Shown: positions 50,449-63,810, counted from the stretch's first letter. The stretch is 64,000 bases of DNA from Lates calcarifer (GCF_001640805.2 NC_066838.1:1551530-1615529), one strand, 5' to 3'. Notes: generated by a model not told the origin, from the sequence alone. Translations and numbers: made by a program.

Positions 50449-53369
50449 GTGAGTTAGCTAACAGTTGTTTTACTCTACTCGTTAACTGTTTTCTCTTGAC
50501 TCTGAACGATATATAATGTTGCTGTAAATGACATAACATGGGTCTGTGTTCGATGTGTTCTGTCTTCTGCTGACAATTCAAACTCAAGACATTTCTGTCA
50601 GCTTTAATTTTCCCTGTTATATGCATCTGACTCTGTACGCCGTTATGTAGTGAGTATTAAATCATATTAATGGCCATTCAAAGGGTCCTCTGAACTCGAC
50701 ACTGAATTGACCATCAAACAGCATGTTTTTCATTCAAGTTTTGGATTTTTGGTTGGTTAACTTCCCTCACCAGGCTCTCTGCTTACAAGATCTTACTGTA
50801 GAAGATTTGGAGTTGCATCCCAACAAGCTATTAAATCTAATGAATGTATGCATCTCAAAATTCAACGATTGCCTTCAGCTAATGGTAGCCTATATGGCTG
50901 TAGTGACAAGCGAAGCAAATTGGAGTAATGAATGCAGAGGCCTGAGTCCTCTCTGTAGTCTGGTTTGCTGACACAGATGGGCCCACGCTGCTCTGGTCTG
51001 GATCCCTCAACCTAACTGTAGGTCAGGCACTCTGTTTAATTATAGATAACGCAGTGGGAAGGTAAAGCCAGATTTAACAGTTTTGCTGCCGACAACATCC
51101 CAAATTGGAAGTGCTTTAAGCCTCAGCAGTGTGCTGATCCCACTGTGTTTGAGGTAATCTAAGAAGTTTGAGTTAAAGGGAACTTGCAGGATTATTAATG
51201 TGGTAGGGTGACATAAATAAATATTGACATTTTGCTGACCGATTTGTATTATTAGCTGGAGTTATTGTATCTGGTATACAAGTCAGTTGCTGTCAATAAT
51301 TAAATGAAACAAGTCAGTAAAGTTGGTGTTTTTTCTTTGTGTGTTAATGATATCAAATTAAATTTCTAGCAATGTTTTACCAACCTTCAAAAACTCAGAA
51401 AGGTCCAGTGTTAGTGCTGCAGATAGTGTTTCACTTCACCTGGCATGAAGCTGGCTCATCTTGGTCAGACTGTAGTCTCATTTCACAGAGATGACAGTTT
51501 CTGTAGAGCAGAAATTTCACTGAATGTGATCGTGCATGTACACTATAATCTGACTTCTGCTGCTGCCTTGCTTTTAACTCTGGGTTTAGTGACCTTGTTT
51601 CTCTCTGTCTTTTTGATTCCCTAAAACACAGACACACATGCACCCACAGAGTATGGTTTTTGAGCACTTACTTGGCGATATCATGCTTTATCACATGTGA
51701 ATTAGCTGAGCCAAATCCTCATGTGAAAGGTGTCCTGCTGAAGATAAGTTGCACTTGTTGCCTTCGTTTAGAGCTTAAATCTACTTACAGCTGCCTTGTG
51801 TGCAGTTTGTTGAGATGTTAAACCCTGAGAAATATATTCACTACATGTTTGTGGGATCCCAGAAGACATTACTTTTCTTTATAATGTCATAAAATATTGT
51901 TGTAACTGTCAGAACTATACATATGGCATGAAAACATTCTCCCCTACTTCCCCTTTTTTTTTTTTTTTACTGCAGAATGAACCGGAACATTTGAGGTAGA
52001 AGTCAGAAAGGAAATGAGTTTGTCTTCTACTGTTTGAGTTACTAGCAGTCACCTATTTCATTGACTGAACTGTATATTGTCTCCTCCAGATATTACCTAT
52101 GTAGTGTCCAGATGATCCAAAGAAGGTGGATGTTGAACTGGGGCACAGCTTACATTGTCTTTCAGCACCCCTACTATTTGAACATTTTAATAGTTTGTCC
52201 ATTTCTACTTTATTTATGATAATGTTTTTGTGAAAAGCGTTTCTACAGTGGTTCTGTGCAGTGGGCAGTTTTGCAGCCACCTCTGCACAGGGCTTTTTAC
52301 ATTGGCTCTTTGTCAGATTCTGTCAGCTCTGTAAGTTAAACTGTTTCATATTCAGTACCTGGCACCTGTTTGTTGAGCAGTCTAGGTGGTCAGAGGTCCA
52401 CGTCCAGAGGTCTGACAGTGTTTGACACCACTCAACGTGCTTCGACTGCTGCATCCCACTGTCTGGCCTGAAATTTTTTTGGAGATGGTGCTGTGGTGGA
52501 GTTTTAACAAAAAGAGAAAATTTGTTGAAAGTATTAGTATTAAGAAGGTTTGTGAAAAGTAGCATTGTGTAGTGGTATTTACATTTAAGCACATGATAAC
52601 TAATAAGAACTGCTGTAATTGCTCAAGTATGCGTGGTTCAGGGATTTACAACCAAACTGAGAGAATGAGCTATAGTTGTCAGTCTACACTGGTGATAATG
52701 CAGAGCCTCAGCAGGGCAGCCAGGAAGATAGAGTCAGTGCAGGATAATTGATAAAAGGCTTGTTTCATGTGGAGCTTGGCTGGGGCTGTGTGACGTCCGC
52801 AGACAGGAGTGGGAATATCTGATCGCTCAGAGGAAACACCTTCTGACATAAAACAGACTCTTTGATTGGTCGTGGGGCATAAAAAAAGCCTCATCTTTAT
52901 TAGGGGTCTGTCATGTCCTACTGTCCTCCCTCTGGCTTTTTCTGTGGGTCACTGCATTTCACTTCACACAATTAGCAAATCTCCTGGATCAGGATTACTG
53001 CTTCCCGGGGATTTAGGATTTCTGTCCGCCCAACACATGTTGCACAGTTACTGTTTGTGTGTTGTGCTTCCATTTCGTTTCTGCTTTCCATTGATGCAGC
53101 CGCAGTCTCTCTTTCGTGAGAAGCCAGTCGTTTTCAGTGTCACTGATAAATGCCAACTGAGGGAAGAAATAAAGAAATGATGGCACAGCATGAAGACAAA
53201 TTGTAGCTTTGAAAACATTCTGCTGCATCTTCTTGGTTTTAGAGATGGAAGAATATTGAAGAGATCGCTGTGCAATAAGCAGGTTTGCTGGGGCAATAAC
53301 ATCACAAGATTATTGACCAACTGTTGATTGGAAGAAGAAGGAATTTATTCTGTGGGCTTTTCTTTGCAG

Positions 53370-53421
53370 ATTCTGCTGTGAATCTAGGAAGGAAACTACC
53401 AGCAAGAGATACTGTCAGCCT
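53370..53421 (+). other. plch2: possible untranslated exon just upstream of plch2 proximal exon
   Basis: A good acceptor (GGGCTTTTCTTTGCAG, ending 53369) is followed 52 nt later by a donor, AGCCT|GTGAGT (GT at 53422-53423). The next acceptor is CCCTCGACTTTTAG ending at 53586, which would give the proximal coding exon a 29-nt 5' part before its ATG. All three signals are visible, but splice-like motifs are common by chance, and the intron between them would be only 165 bp. Confidence 0.3.
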
Positions 53422-53615
53422 GTGAGTTTTTAAAGAGGTGGAGTAACGGAGGACGTAGAACATTAGCCAAAAAGTTTTTTTACTCAATAATACTGTAGCT
53501 AAATGTCTAATTTGCATACCTAATTTACCCACGCTGACATTAACTCTCAAATGAAATTTCTGTGGGCATATCCCCTCGACTTTTAGGCATAAACGTGATA
53601 TTTCACTTATCCTAA

Positions 53616-53862
53616 ATGAGCACATCCAAGAAGAACGGGTTTTTCCCTGTTGGACCAGTGTCCTCAGCCATGATGTGTTCCACAGCCATGCCTCCCACTG
53701 GAGACAAGCCCGGACCTCCAGCTAAAGAAGCTTTCTCCTCAGAGGAGGAAATGGACAAAGAGAAGAGCCAGCAGCAGGCCTCTCTGTCCCATGTGGTGGA
53801 GGACTTCTTCTGGATAGGCAGCAGCATTATAGCCTTCTCCAAGTGGAGGCTTGGCTACATGG
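53616..53862 (+). CDS. plch2: plch2 proximal first coding exon (82 codons, phase 1 donor)
   Basis: This exon codes the N-terminus of phospholipase C eta-2, a calcium-sensitive enzyme that cleaves PIP2 to IP3 and diacylglycerol, mainly in neurons and neuroendocrine cells. Residues 1-59 are low complexity: Ser/Pro-rich, then an acidic and basic stretch around 43-50. Residues 60-79 (VVEDFFWIGSSIIAFSKWRL) form a hydrophobic patch with the same W-[IV]-G-x-S pattern and following W-x-L-G as the remembered mammalian PLCH2 N-terminus, which is shorter. An in-frame TAA directly abuts the ATG (53613-53615), so the ORF cannot extend upstream. The start context is weak (T at -3); Met19/Met20 have a better one (G at -3) and could be used by leaky scanning. 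The donor is ATGG|GTAAGA after 53862, phase 1, followed by a 6950-bp intron. The patch is too short and polar-flanked to call a membrane span with confidence. Confidence 0.9.
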
Positions 53863-54481
53863 GTAAGATTAGTCAGCTAAACGAGAGTAGAGTTAGAGTA
53901 GTTGGATATCACACATATCAGGCTTTTGTGAATATATATAAAACAGTTCCACACCATTTCAGAAATCCCTTGCATTACCAGTCTGCAAGACCAGGATTAT
54001 ATTTGACACTTGTTTGTGGTCAGTGTTGTTGTGTTTTTGTGCAAGTGGCCATGGAGACTCCAGACCCTAGCATTTTGTACTGTGGTATTTAATTGTGAGT
54101 TCATACAACCTTGGCGAGTATATGAGAGAATGGTGAGTTTATCTGACTGGCAGTGTATTTGAAGCGAGAGCATAATGTTTTTATTTGTTCATTTGTTCAT
54201 CTTGTTCCTGTCATTTGCCTTTATCCTAAATGCTTTGGTTGTTATGGTGACCTCAGCCTATACTAGTCACTCATCACTAAATAAGATGTGGACTTCTCAG
54301 GGTAAGAAACCAATTCTTCTGCCTTTCATCTTTAATCACTGAACAGACATAGATCGCCTGGTTAATTATTAGAGAGGCTCCTTGTGTTTAACCTTTACAC
54401 TACCACCCTGTCAGTCTTCATCAGGTTTGCTGCTTCAACCTCAGCAAAATGACCATTTGCACCATGGAATCACACAATCAC

Positions 54482-54503
54482 CTGTGTGTGTGTGTGTGTG
54501 TGT
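54482..54503. repeat. GT microsatellite
   Basis: About 11 GT units, within the plch2 intron. Confidence 0.95.
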
Positions 54504-55667
54504 ATGCTTCTGTGCGTGTTTACAACATATGGCCACGAGACAATCCCTCTGGGCTTAACCTGGTGCCCTGACAGAGAACAGTGGCTAACTCCACCTACTT
54601 GTCCCATATTGTGACAGTGGCAGCAGGACGACAGTCACCCAGGTCACCCTGCTACGTCACTGAGGTGACACCCACTCATCTTACCTGGGCTCAGCTGTGT
54701 TTTGGTGGAAAACTACTACCCTGTTTTCTGCTTCCTGCTTTAACCCCATTAACCAACCTCAGCAGCTGTGGCCTCCAGCAGGACTGCTAATGCTTGTTAA
54801 ATACTGGAGTGTTGATGTAGGTCATCCCATTCCACAGCAACCATGTCCCTTCAGATAGAGGTCTGAAATTTATTGGTGCTGAATATAATTGGGACCACAT
54901 TCCTTATGAAACATGTGGTGATTGAATGCCTGATATATAGGCAGTGTTTTCAGTGAAGGTTATCTTGGAAATAATTCTAAGCCCGAGGTGCAGAGTACAA
55001 AAATGCAGTTTTGCTAGGTTTAGAGGCAACTCTGAGGACAGTGAAGATTATCTATCTAGATGATCTAGTATAATAACAGTTAGAAACAAGCAACAAGTGT
55101 CATCATAATCTAACAGAGATAAAAATGTGTCATCTGGCCATATTCCAAGATTTTTTTACTGAGCGACTTTTTCTTATTTGCTTGTGTTAAACACTTCAGT
55201 CATGTTATCTCCCTTTTGTGGAGAATGGGCACAACGCTGGAAGAAGCGCTGGTTGTTTTGGTTCATTGAAAGTTAATTTTAATAATTTCTTCCTCAACCA
55301 TAATTTATTTGTCATTACTATGCTCTTTCCCTAAACCTTTACTATACAGTATTTTCCATGTGCATACACAGTGGAAGGTCAAAATTTTGAAATTGTTAAA
55401 TGTGATGCAGACGCAAATGTTTTTGCAGAATGGTTTAGTATCAACATTCTTATCTGGTGATAGGGTTTCCTTTACTGTTTTAATGTCTGTAGTAATAACT
55501 CACCATCAGCTGAATCAGATGCCTGCTCCACAATGTTGTTTCTTATCTAGGGAATGATGTCATCATTAATAACAAATGAGACTGCTGTGACTATACTGTC
55601 TTCTGACAATCTAGTTTTCTGTCTAGCTGTTTAATTTGCAAGTTTACTAATTAGACACTGTGCATTT

Positions 55668-55845
55668 AGAAAATACTCAGACCCTTCATTTTTTTGTTAT
55701 GATGCAGCTTTATGGTATAATCATTTAAATGAATTTCCCCCTCATCAGTCTACATTCAGTATACCATAATGATAAAGCCAAAACAGAATTTTAGACATTT
55801 TTTTGGAAATTCATTAAAAAGGAAAAACTGTGCTGTTGATTTTTT
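55668..55845. mobile_element. terminal fragment of a Tc1-like transposon
   Basis: The run AATACTCAGACCCTTCATTT, followed by TTGTTATGATGCAGC, CCTCATCAGTCTACA, ATAATGATAAAGCCAAAACA and TTAGACATTTTTTTGG, follows the outer part of a common fish Tc1 element (AAGTATTCAGACCCCTTCA..). Only one end is present and there is no transposase. Family from memory. Confidence 0.7.
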
Positions 55846-58800
55846 TTGAGGCTTCATGAATGCAATACAGCATTTACAGGTGGAGGATTAAAGTCAGCTT
55901 ATATACAGAAACAAGCACTTTTGTTTAGTTGTTGTGACTCTTAACAAGGCCTCTTATTAATCAAGTGTGCAGATAACATCTGATCTCCTCAGCCATTTGA
56001 ACATCAAGTGAACATCCCGCATTCCTCCAAAATGCATCTTCCACACATCAACACACTTTAAATTTAATGTTGTAACCATGGCAATAGGCCCAGGCCCCCA
56101 CTAGTAAAAGAGTGTTCTGCCTTTATGTGAGTGTGCGTCATGCTCCACTTTTGTTTCTCTCTCTATATCTACAAGGTGTTGTACATGTGTATATTTCTTT
56201 GTCTCAAAAACAAGTAAGCAGCATCTTTTTTTTTATTGTGAAATTCTACAACAGTTCATCTGTCTTTTCCCTGCATATATTCTAAATCATAGCTTCTTGT
56301 TATAGAATAGCATGCATGCTGAATAATGTTAGCCTTGAATTAGCAAAGTCACATTTGATAATATGATGAAGTAATTTTGCTAGTTAAAAAAAGATTTAAA
56401 GCAGGAAGTGGTGCTGCAGATTCACTGGTGGAATTTTGTGAAACAGGTACATTTTTCCAAATTAATTCCAAAAGCTTTTCAACATTATTAAAATAAATGG
56501 CCCCTCTCTCATTTGCCATAAATATAGTACACAAAGAGTTTGTTTTGGCATCCATGGGGTTATTTAATGTGTTTGATGCATGTTAGCCAGAAGGCAGTTT
56601 CATTCCTTAGGTGTAGTCTACTGATACTTGCTTAGCACAGATGTTTTGTATAGTGTCTTGTCTTGGGTTGAATGTGGTGAAATTACTTTGTATGATCTGT
56701 CTGTCTTTTCAGTTGTGATCATTAATAATTCAAACGCAAGTTTACAGTGGCTGACTTCTGGATTCTTCTGTAATCCTGATCCTGAATCACAGAGTCTTGA
56801 AAAGTCTGAATAAACTCTGGGAATTATAGCTGTTATTTCATATTTTGCATAACTTCATATGTGTTTCACAATACTTCACATATATACCAATATGTAGATA
56901 TGGACATGCAAATCCAAGTGCCAACTGTGAACTAAACGCAAACCAACTGTGAACTCATTAATTAAACTGGAGTTAATTATCCAGGTTTAATCAGCCATCC
57001 ATAGGTTATGACTAACCTTTCCAATTGGCAGAAATGGATACAGTGAATTTCTTCCACCACTTAGTGCTGAATGGGTGCTGGTCTGTGCTATTTGCTGTGT
57101 TTTTGCTGTGTATGTGGACTTACTATTGTAACTATATTACATATAGTTACTCTGAGTTACTGTTTCATAGTATGCAGTGACATATGATTAGTATTATTAT
57201 CATGTGCAGTCTTGTACCAGTAGTGGTTTATTCAAATCCGTATTTGAAATATTCTTCAGTCTCCTGAGTCATGATTCATTTTATTGGTGGGTTGATTGTA
57301 GCAGTGGGCTGTAGTGTTTCACTGTGAAAGTACACCTACAGCCTCCCCTGACTGGCTTTACTTCACCCTTGGGGTTAAGCTCACAAACTATGCTACTTCT
57401 ATGTGAGTACTCTGTAGTAAAGTACAGTAGAAGAGTTGACTTCCCAAGGGTTTTCCCACACACGGCCAGCTACATCACATGAGCATATACGTTCTTGTTT
57501 TAGTTGATTGGCAGGGGACTGTGAGCAGAATGTGGCCTCCTTCCCTAATTGTATTCAAGGCGACCACAAACCAGAGTGTGTTACACATTGAAATGATCCT
57601 CTTTTGTTGCAGTTTGATCAGGTTTAACCTCTCACTACACTGGTGAAATCAAATGAGCAGAGCAAAAAGGAACTGCTGTTTTCTTCTAAACTGATCTCCA
57701 CTTAGTCTAGACAATCTGATATTCCATCAGTTTCTCTTTAATGTCAGATAAGCAAAGACATGGTGGGTTGACCATGGGGCTCTCTGTCTCCACAGAGACT
57801 TCAGGATGCAGGCAGTGATAGCAGCAGATGTAAATGTTGGCCAGGAGACTGTGATGGCTGTTAGAGAGTGTGCAGCTCATTTTTGTCAGGAAGAGGAGGA
57901 TGAGCCACGTAGATCACTGTCAGGAGATGGTTTTCAGCTGTGTGCCATTGTGACCTGAGAGCCCGCAGAGTCTGCATGCTCTCATTCCAACCAAAGTTTG
58001 ACAGCAGCTCATTTCATGGATTTCTGCCCCCTCTCTGGCTGAAGGAGTGTAGATCCTTAGCTCTGTTACAACCACTGGTATCAGGCACTGCAATCAGTCA
58101 GCAGCTACAGAAATAACCCTTCCCCTGAAATCAATAAGAAGCTGCTCCACAGCCATGTTGCATTTATATTACTTGAAACAGTCCAAGCTCTAAAATCATT
58201 CGGGGTCAACTGGTTATGGATAATATGTTCCTTTATTCTCCCACAGTAAATGGAAAACGAAACACAAACGGTGGTTTCGGAAACCGGTTTCGGTTTCGTT
58301 TTAAACTGCCCTGAATAAACAAGTGGTTTATGAAACATATGAAACATATGTTTTAAATGTTAAATGCTGTCAAAAAGTACTGCAATGGGAATACTGTTTG
58401 GTGTAATTTTAGGGTTGTAAGCATGCACAAAAGCATGTCATTTATTTTGAAAATGGAAAGGTGGTGGCTCATTGGCCATAACTCTTAGTGTAATTACGGT
58501 CAGATGTAGTCAAATGTGCACATGAGAGAATATTATATGACACATGGTTTAGCATGTTTGTTCTAAATGATAACTGAGAATCTTCCATTTACTGATTTCT
58601 CATTTGTGTTCAGCAAACAGCACCTGGTTTACAAGCAAGAGCTAAACCAACTAGCATGATATAGCTAACAGACATGATGTAGCTAACAAAGCTGTCAAAC
58701 CTTTCAAGGTATAAATTTAGGTTCAGAATGTGAAAAGACAAGCATCTAATTAGAGTGTATAAGGTCAGGTTTTCAAACCATGAGACACCTCCCTAGGAGG

Positions 58801-60494
58801 CCACAAGGGGAGTTGCAGGGGAGGAGGGGAGAGACATGAGGCAAAGATCCCAGTGCTTCAGTTCGTACTGAGACTGCGTAGATTTTCAGGTCATCTGGTC
58901 AACCATTCCCAGGGTTCACTACTGTGTAGAGGGAGGCTGAAATGACTATGCACCACAAAGCTAGACCAATCTTGGACATATCTATACCTTTATATTAAGG
59001 TTAAGGTTATGTGCTCTTCATTGCATTTGAATAAAACTTAATCACTCGTGATGCATCTTACACTTAACTTTACCTATCCAGTATTTATTTACTCTGTTTG
59101 TATCTTATTAATTTCTTTTAAAATGGTTTCCAACATTTCAGTGTGCGTTTTAATGCCTTATGCTGTATATCCTGTTTTTATAAAGCACAATAAAGTTCAA
59201 TAGCAGCGGTTAGGAGAACAGGACTGAACTACATTGACAATGCCCTGGGGGCGGGCTCTTTGCAGTGAGACCACAGCCACAAGAAAATCAATGCTCACTT
59301 AGAGCATTCCATCACTGCTGGTTTGCATAGTTTGCTTAAACAGCAGAGGTTTTATATGTATGTTGCATTTAGGTCAAATTGGACAAAATATGATCCAGGT
59401 TAGAACTCATTCTTTTGAAGTATAAAATGCTTGGTGTTTACTGTGAACTTTTTAGTTTCAAATCAGCTTCATCAGACATGATTTAACATATGTTAAACAG
59501 GAGGGCCAAAAGCAGCACTTGTGTATAACAGCTCCCTCGCTGAATTGCTGCAAGATTTAGTAAGCTAGTACTTTCATCAATTTACCTGGGCTCAACAATT
59601 TACCTGGGCTTTATTGGTGACTGGCCTGTACTTGTTTATGCTGCATAATTTAAAATGGCATCAATTTAATACTACCTTTTTCCTGAATATGTACAGTAGT
59701 TACTGGCTTATGGCTGAGTTGAACTCAGAAACGTGTGTCCATGAATTTTCCAAAATGCCGTAAAAGCAGCATTACACATATAGCAGGTATGGTGAATGTT
59801 GTGTGTGTCAGTGATCTGCTAACCTTAGTTAGACATTTGTGTGCTGAGGTGGCCTAATTTCCTGCATGTTCTGGGTGTTTGATAGGATGTGGCAGGCAGC
59901 TGATAATTGATAGTATGGCCACATAGGGTGTGACTGCGTCCCAGGGGCATGTCGCTGTCCATACCAGCCAGACCAGGCCTGATTACCACACCATTAGCTT
60001 CCTGTGGAGGAACTTTCCAAATCTATCCCCCAAAATAATAGCAAGGTCACATAGATGCTTAGCTGTGTTTTCAGTGTCACCACAGGATTTCGGTGCGTCT
60101 CATTAAAGTCAGTCTTATTCTATTGGTGTCTTCTTCTGCTAAGTTTAGGCTACAATATGAAACCTCACATCTAAAAAGAGCTCTTGGCATTATTGATTTT
60201 GGTGGTGGTTCTGTCCTAGTCTACAGTGTGAAGTAGAGATCTTGTTAAAGGGCTTTTCGTGGAGAAATTGCTTCTCGCTGTCGTCTATCTTCTTTCACTT
60301 TTTCTTCCTCCCACGAGATGAGGAAAATCCTGTCGGCAGTGACAGGCATATCCAATATGTTTGCTTTGCAATGCTGAGTGTTCATGTGTGTATAAGTAAT
60401 AACTGTGTTTTATGTGAGAGCACAAATATACACACACGCATTCTTCTACATCTGTCTTTCTCTGGGGTGCTGTCATTGACATAATGTATCTTCT

Positions 60495-60640
60495 AACCCC
60501 TCACCTTAACCTTAACTATCACAATTGAATGCCTAAACCTAAAACCAAGTCCAGAGCCATTTAAGCATTTTGGTGCTCACAAAGCTATCAGACCCCACTA
60601 GTATAGTGTGCTCCCGGTATTCGGACCCCATGAATATAGT
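60495..60640 (+). repeat. fragment of a dispersed fish repeat (copy 2)
   Basis: A TAACCTTAAC-rich stretch followed by AAAACCAAGTC, CATTTTGGTGCTCACAAAGC and CAGACCCCACTAGTATAG matches the 19.8-kb copy in order and partly in sequence. Confidence 0.5.
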
Positions 60641-60812
60641 AAAACAAGTCCACACACACATACACACTGTTGACTGAAAACATGTAGTGTGTACACATTT
60701 CTGTCTGTCACACATTTCCTTTCAGTTGCAGTGCACACTCCAGTGATTTCCTTTTTGACAACTTCCCAATATTTTTTTTTTCTTCTGTCTGGCTTGTTTT
60801 TTTTGCCTCTAG

Positions 60813-60959
60813 TGGAGAAATGTATGAGCTCCATGCAGATGGGAACCCAGATGGTGAAGCTCCGTGGCGGCTCCAAGGGACTGGTGCGGTTCTTCTATCT
60901 GGACGAGCACAAATCCTGCATCCGCTGGAGGCCCTCGCGCAAGAACGAAAAGGCCAAGA
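60813..60959 (+). CDS. plch2: plch2 exon, start of PH domain
   Basis: Acceptor: a long T-rich tract ending in CTCTAG. Donor: AAGA|GTGAGT. The exon is 147 nt and enters and leaves in phase 1. It encodes VEKCMSSMQMGTQMVKLRGG and continues through GLVRFFYLDEHKSCIRWRPS to EKAK. This is close to the remembered vertebrate PLCH2 sequence (MVKLRGGSKGLVRF and CIRWRPSRKNEKAK) and closer to it than to PLCH1, which has MIKLKRGTKGLVRL and RLRWRPSRKSEKAK. It holds the first beta strands of the PH domain (residues about 93-125 of the long form); the basic cluster K/R in strands 1-2 is where PLC PH domains contact membrane lipid. Both alternative first exons can splice here in frame. The subfamily call rests on these residues. 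Confidence 0.95.
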
Positions 60960-62300
60960 GTGAGTGTCCTCTTCTTCTCACAGTTTCAAGGGAACAGCAT
61001 CTTAAATCTGTCTTTCTCCTGTAGTTCAGGGCATTCAAAATTCAGACTTATGGAAAGCCACTCATGCCATATTCTCTGTGACAGGCAAGGGCGCATTGAA
61101 TGTTACCAGGCATCCCATAAGCTGAATCTCCATATGTCATCCTTCCAAGAGGCTCAGCCTACTCACCATTAACAATTCAGTTTGTCAGAAAGACAACAGC
61201 CACAGCTGTTTTTGTAAACAGTTCCTGAGTGACTGTGCCAGCTATTGTTAACCAGCCTACTGCATTTCATTTTAAGGATCCAAACAAACTAGTATTAGTT
61301 ACTAGTGTTATTTATTTTATAAACAATCAATGATTAAATCTATAAAATGTCAGAAAAATGTCAGTTTAACTGGCACACCATCTCTTCTGCTGGTCACATT
61401 TGTCAGTTTTTAATAAAATACATCACTAGAGTTGGTAGTCTCAGAGATTATGTATATGTTATTTAAAAATTTGGTAATAGTGGAAAGAAAAGACCATGTA
61501 ATTTGCTAAAATGTCTTTATGACGTGATGTGATGATGTGTTCATTCATTTTTGGATGTTGCTTTCTTTGTTTTTGGTGCCAGAATCTGCAGTCAGTCAGA
61601 CTGATGTAGCATTATTTCAAGTTTTCCAAATTTGACCTGAACTCAATGACCAAATGCTGATCAACTATGATGCAAATTTTCTTACATAACTGATGTTACT
61701 AAGTCAATTTCCAGACCTGTTTGCATGTTTCATATTAACATATGAATCATTTATTCACAAAAGTAAAACAAGAGGTGAACACACCGCACATCATCGAGAC
61801 ACATGTTCCTGCTTGTGGTCTCATTCCACTCGCTCTAAGTCAGGTCTCCTTTTATAGAATACTTTTGGAAAAGAACCCTTCGTTTGGCCACCACTATTCT
61901 CCAGTGCCAGTGTATCTCCCAGGTGGCCTGTTAATGTTTGACAGGCTTTTAGGTCTGTTGGATTTAATTCTTGCCCCTTTAGGCTACAGTCCCTCAAGGC
62001 ATCAAGTGTTTTTGTTATTTAATACTGGACATTTATTTTCCATACACAGTATCTGCAACAAGCAAAGAAAACTGTTTCCTGTAGTGTTTTAGAATAAAAC
62101 AAAGCTAAGGGACTTCTTAGCAGCAGCTCCCAGGATGGCTGGGCGTCTCATGGGGGCTTAGAGGCTCAGTTTCCTGTTGCTCTCCCTCCTCTGTAGCCCT
62201 GGATTTAATAAGCTTCTTAAGTCAACTTAATTATTCATCAGCTTTAATCTGCCCAAACAGTGTCTTATGCACACGTTACACCACATGAAAATGATACATG

Positions 62301-62382
<82 letters not shown>

Positions 62383-63810
62383 CTCAAGAATTTAATTTCA
62401 ATAGTTTGCACAGAAATAAACTTAGAACACAAGAATTGTAGTTGATAATACTGATTAGTACTCATGCAGTTTGTGGATACACACATAAAAACTGACTCCT
62501 CCTCAATCACCTTTCATTTGATTGTGTTATTTCAAATGTATAAGTGAAAACTTTCACCTGTAGTAAATGTAGTAAATGTACAAAGGTCAACAGAGCCACC
62601 AACAGCAATCATTCTCTGCAGCCTGTCCAACAGACAACATCAACCTCAAGCTCTACTGCTAGCAGCTCATCAAATATTCCAGACAGTAGTAGTGGTGGTT
62701 ACTCTTATCTACACGATACCTGGTGTATGCTCCTGCATAATTTATAAAAGTGCTGTACATGTATAGTATATCCAGCTGCAGGGTTTGTGGAAAACACAGC
62801 CACATGGGAACATACACAACACAGCACCAGCATGTCAGCTGTCATGTTAGATGCTTTGTTTGACATCCAATAGTATATACTGTATATATATAACTGCCAC
62901 AAAACCACAGGTCCTATACTGTTCTGCCCAGGGGAGGGTGCTGTGTGTGTGTGTGTGTATTGTTTTTCGGAGAGTGGACTTTCTGCATTATGAGTGTGCA
63001 CATAAATAATATTTTATCCATGTGGTATATTGCACAAGTGAAGGACAGAAATAGATGCAGGCAGAGAGGAATATGTGTTATGGATGTTTTCTCTGAATAT
63101 TGTTAGGTACAGAGAAATTAACCTGGTCTGCCCAATTTCCAAACTAGAACAAAAGCGAGAGAGAGACAAGAGACAGAACTACTTAACATGTGCTTTCAGT
63201 TGTGGAGGAAACAAATGAATGACACAATGTAGTGTTTTCCACTAAAATATCATTATCAGGGAAAACTGAGTTCTCTGCATCCTGTTCATTGAGTTGAGTA
63301 TTTTTAAGCCTGTGTATCATGACTGAAATATCACACTCTAGAATTTATTTCCTCATTGAACTATTCCACAACAGGAAATTCATTATTATATGGTAAATTC
63401 TCAAAACAATAGAATACTAAAGAGCGCAGAAGGACGAGTCGGTCAATAACTCAGCTCAAAGTTCTATTGCGTTTTAAAGTGTTTTAATTTTCTATTAACT
63501 CGTGAGACTCCACAATACCCAAAACCTGGAGGTCTAAGTACAAATGTATTGTATACTAACGTGTCAAAGTCAAACTGCTTTACTGTTAGCAATTATAACA
63601 GTGCATCATATTTAAACCTGATCAAATGCTTTGTTTATAAAATCTGGATCAGCAAAGTAACTAGCAATGAAAGTGTCTTGAAATACACTGTACTAAAGGG
63701 ATAAAGACATACCATTGAAATACCTATTGAAAGTAGAAGTACCTCCAAACTGTACTAAGTAAACGTTATATTCCATAACTGACTTGTCGACATCCTGTTT
63801 GCTCCAACAG
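60960..63810 (+). other. plch2: plch2 intron between the two PH-domain exons
   Basis: GT-AG intron of 2851 bp, phase 1. It holds an 80-bp CA microsatellite (62301-62380) and a short GT run (62941-62960). No exon or recognisable transposon seen in the remainder. Confidence 0.9.
62301..62380. repeat. CA microsatellite, 80 bp
   Basis: Longest microsatellite of the window, with one GA interruption, in the second plch2 intron. Confidence 0.97.

Larger units (their letters stand above)
31377..53369 (+). other. plch2: long intron of the distal plch2 transcript (inferred), no other gene recognised
   Basis: If the exon at 31334 splices to 60813, this whole stretch is intronic for that transcript. 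Apart from the repeats listed separately and the CpG-dense segment at 50.04-50.45 kb, I see no protein I recognise on either strand. Most open frames here are short, or run through CA/GT microsatellites or repeat relics. Confidence 0.6.
53863..60812 (+). other. plch2: plch2 intron after proximal first exon
   Basis: GT-AG intron of 6950 bp. It holds a GT microsatellite (about 54482-54503), a Tc1-like terminal fragment (55668-55845), a 12-bp palindrome GAAACCGGTTTC (58280-58291) inside a looser inverted repeat, and a dispersed fish repeat fragment (60495-60640). I see no further coding exon in it. Confidence 0.85.

Noticed and set aside
62544..62747. Ser-rich 67-codon frame with a CxxCxxC start
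   Set aside because: It lies inside the plch2 intron, is low complexity and has no exon-like boundaries.
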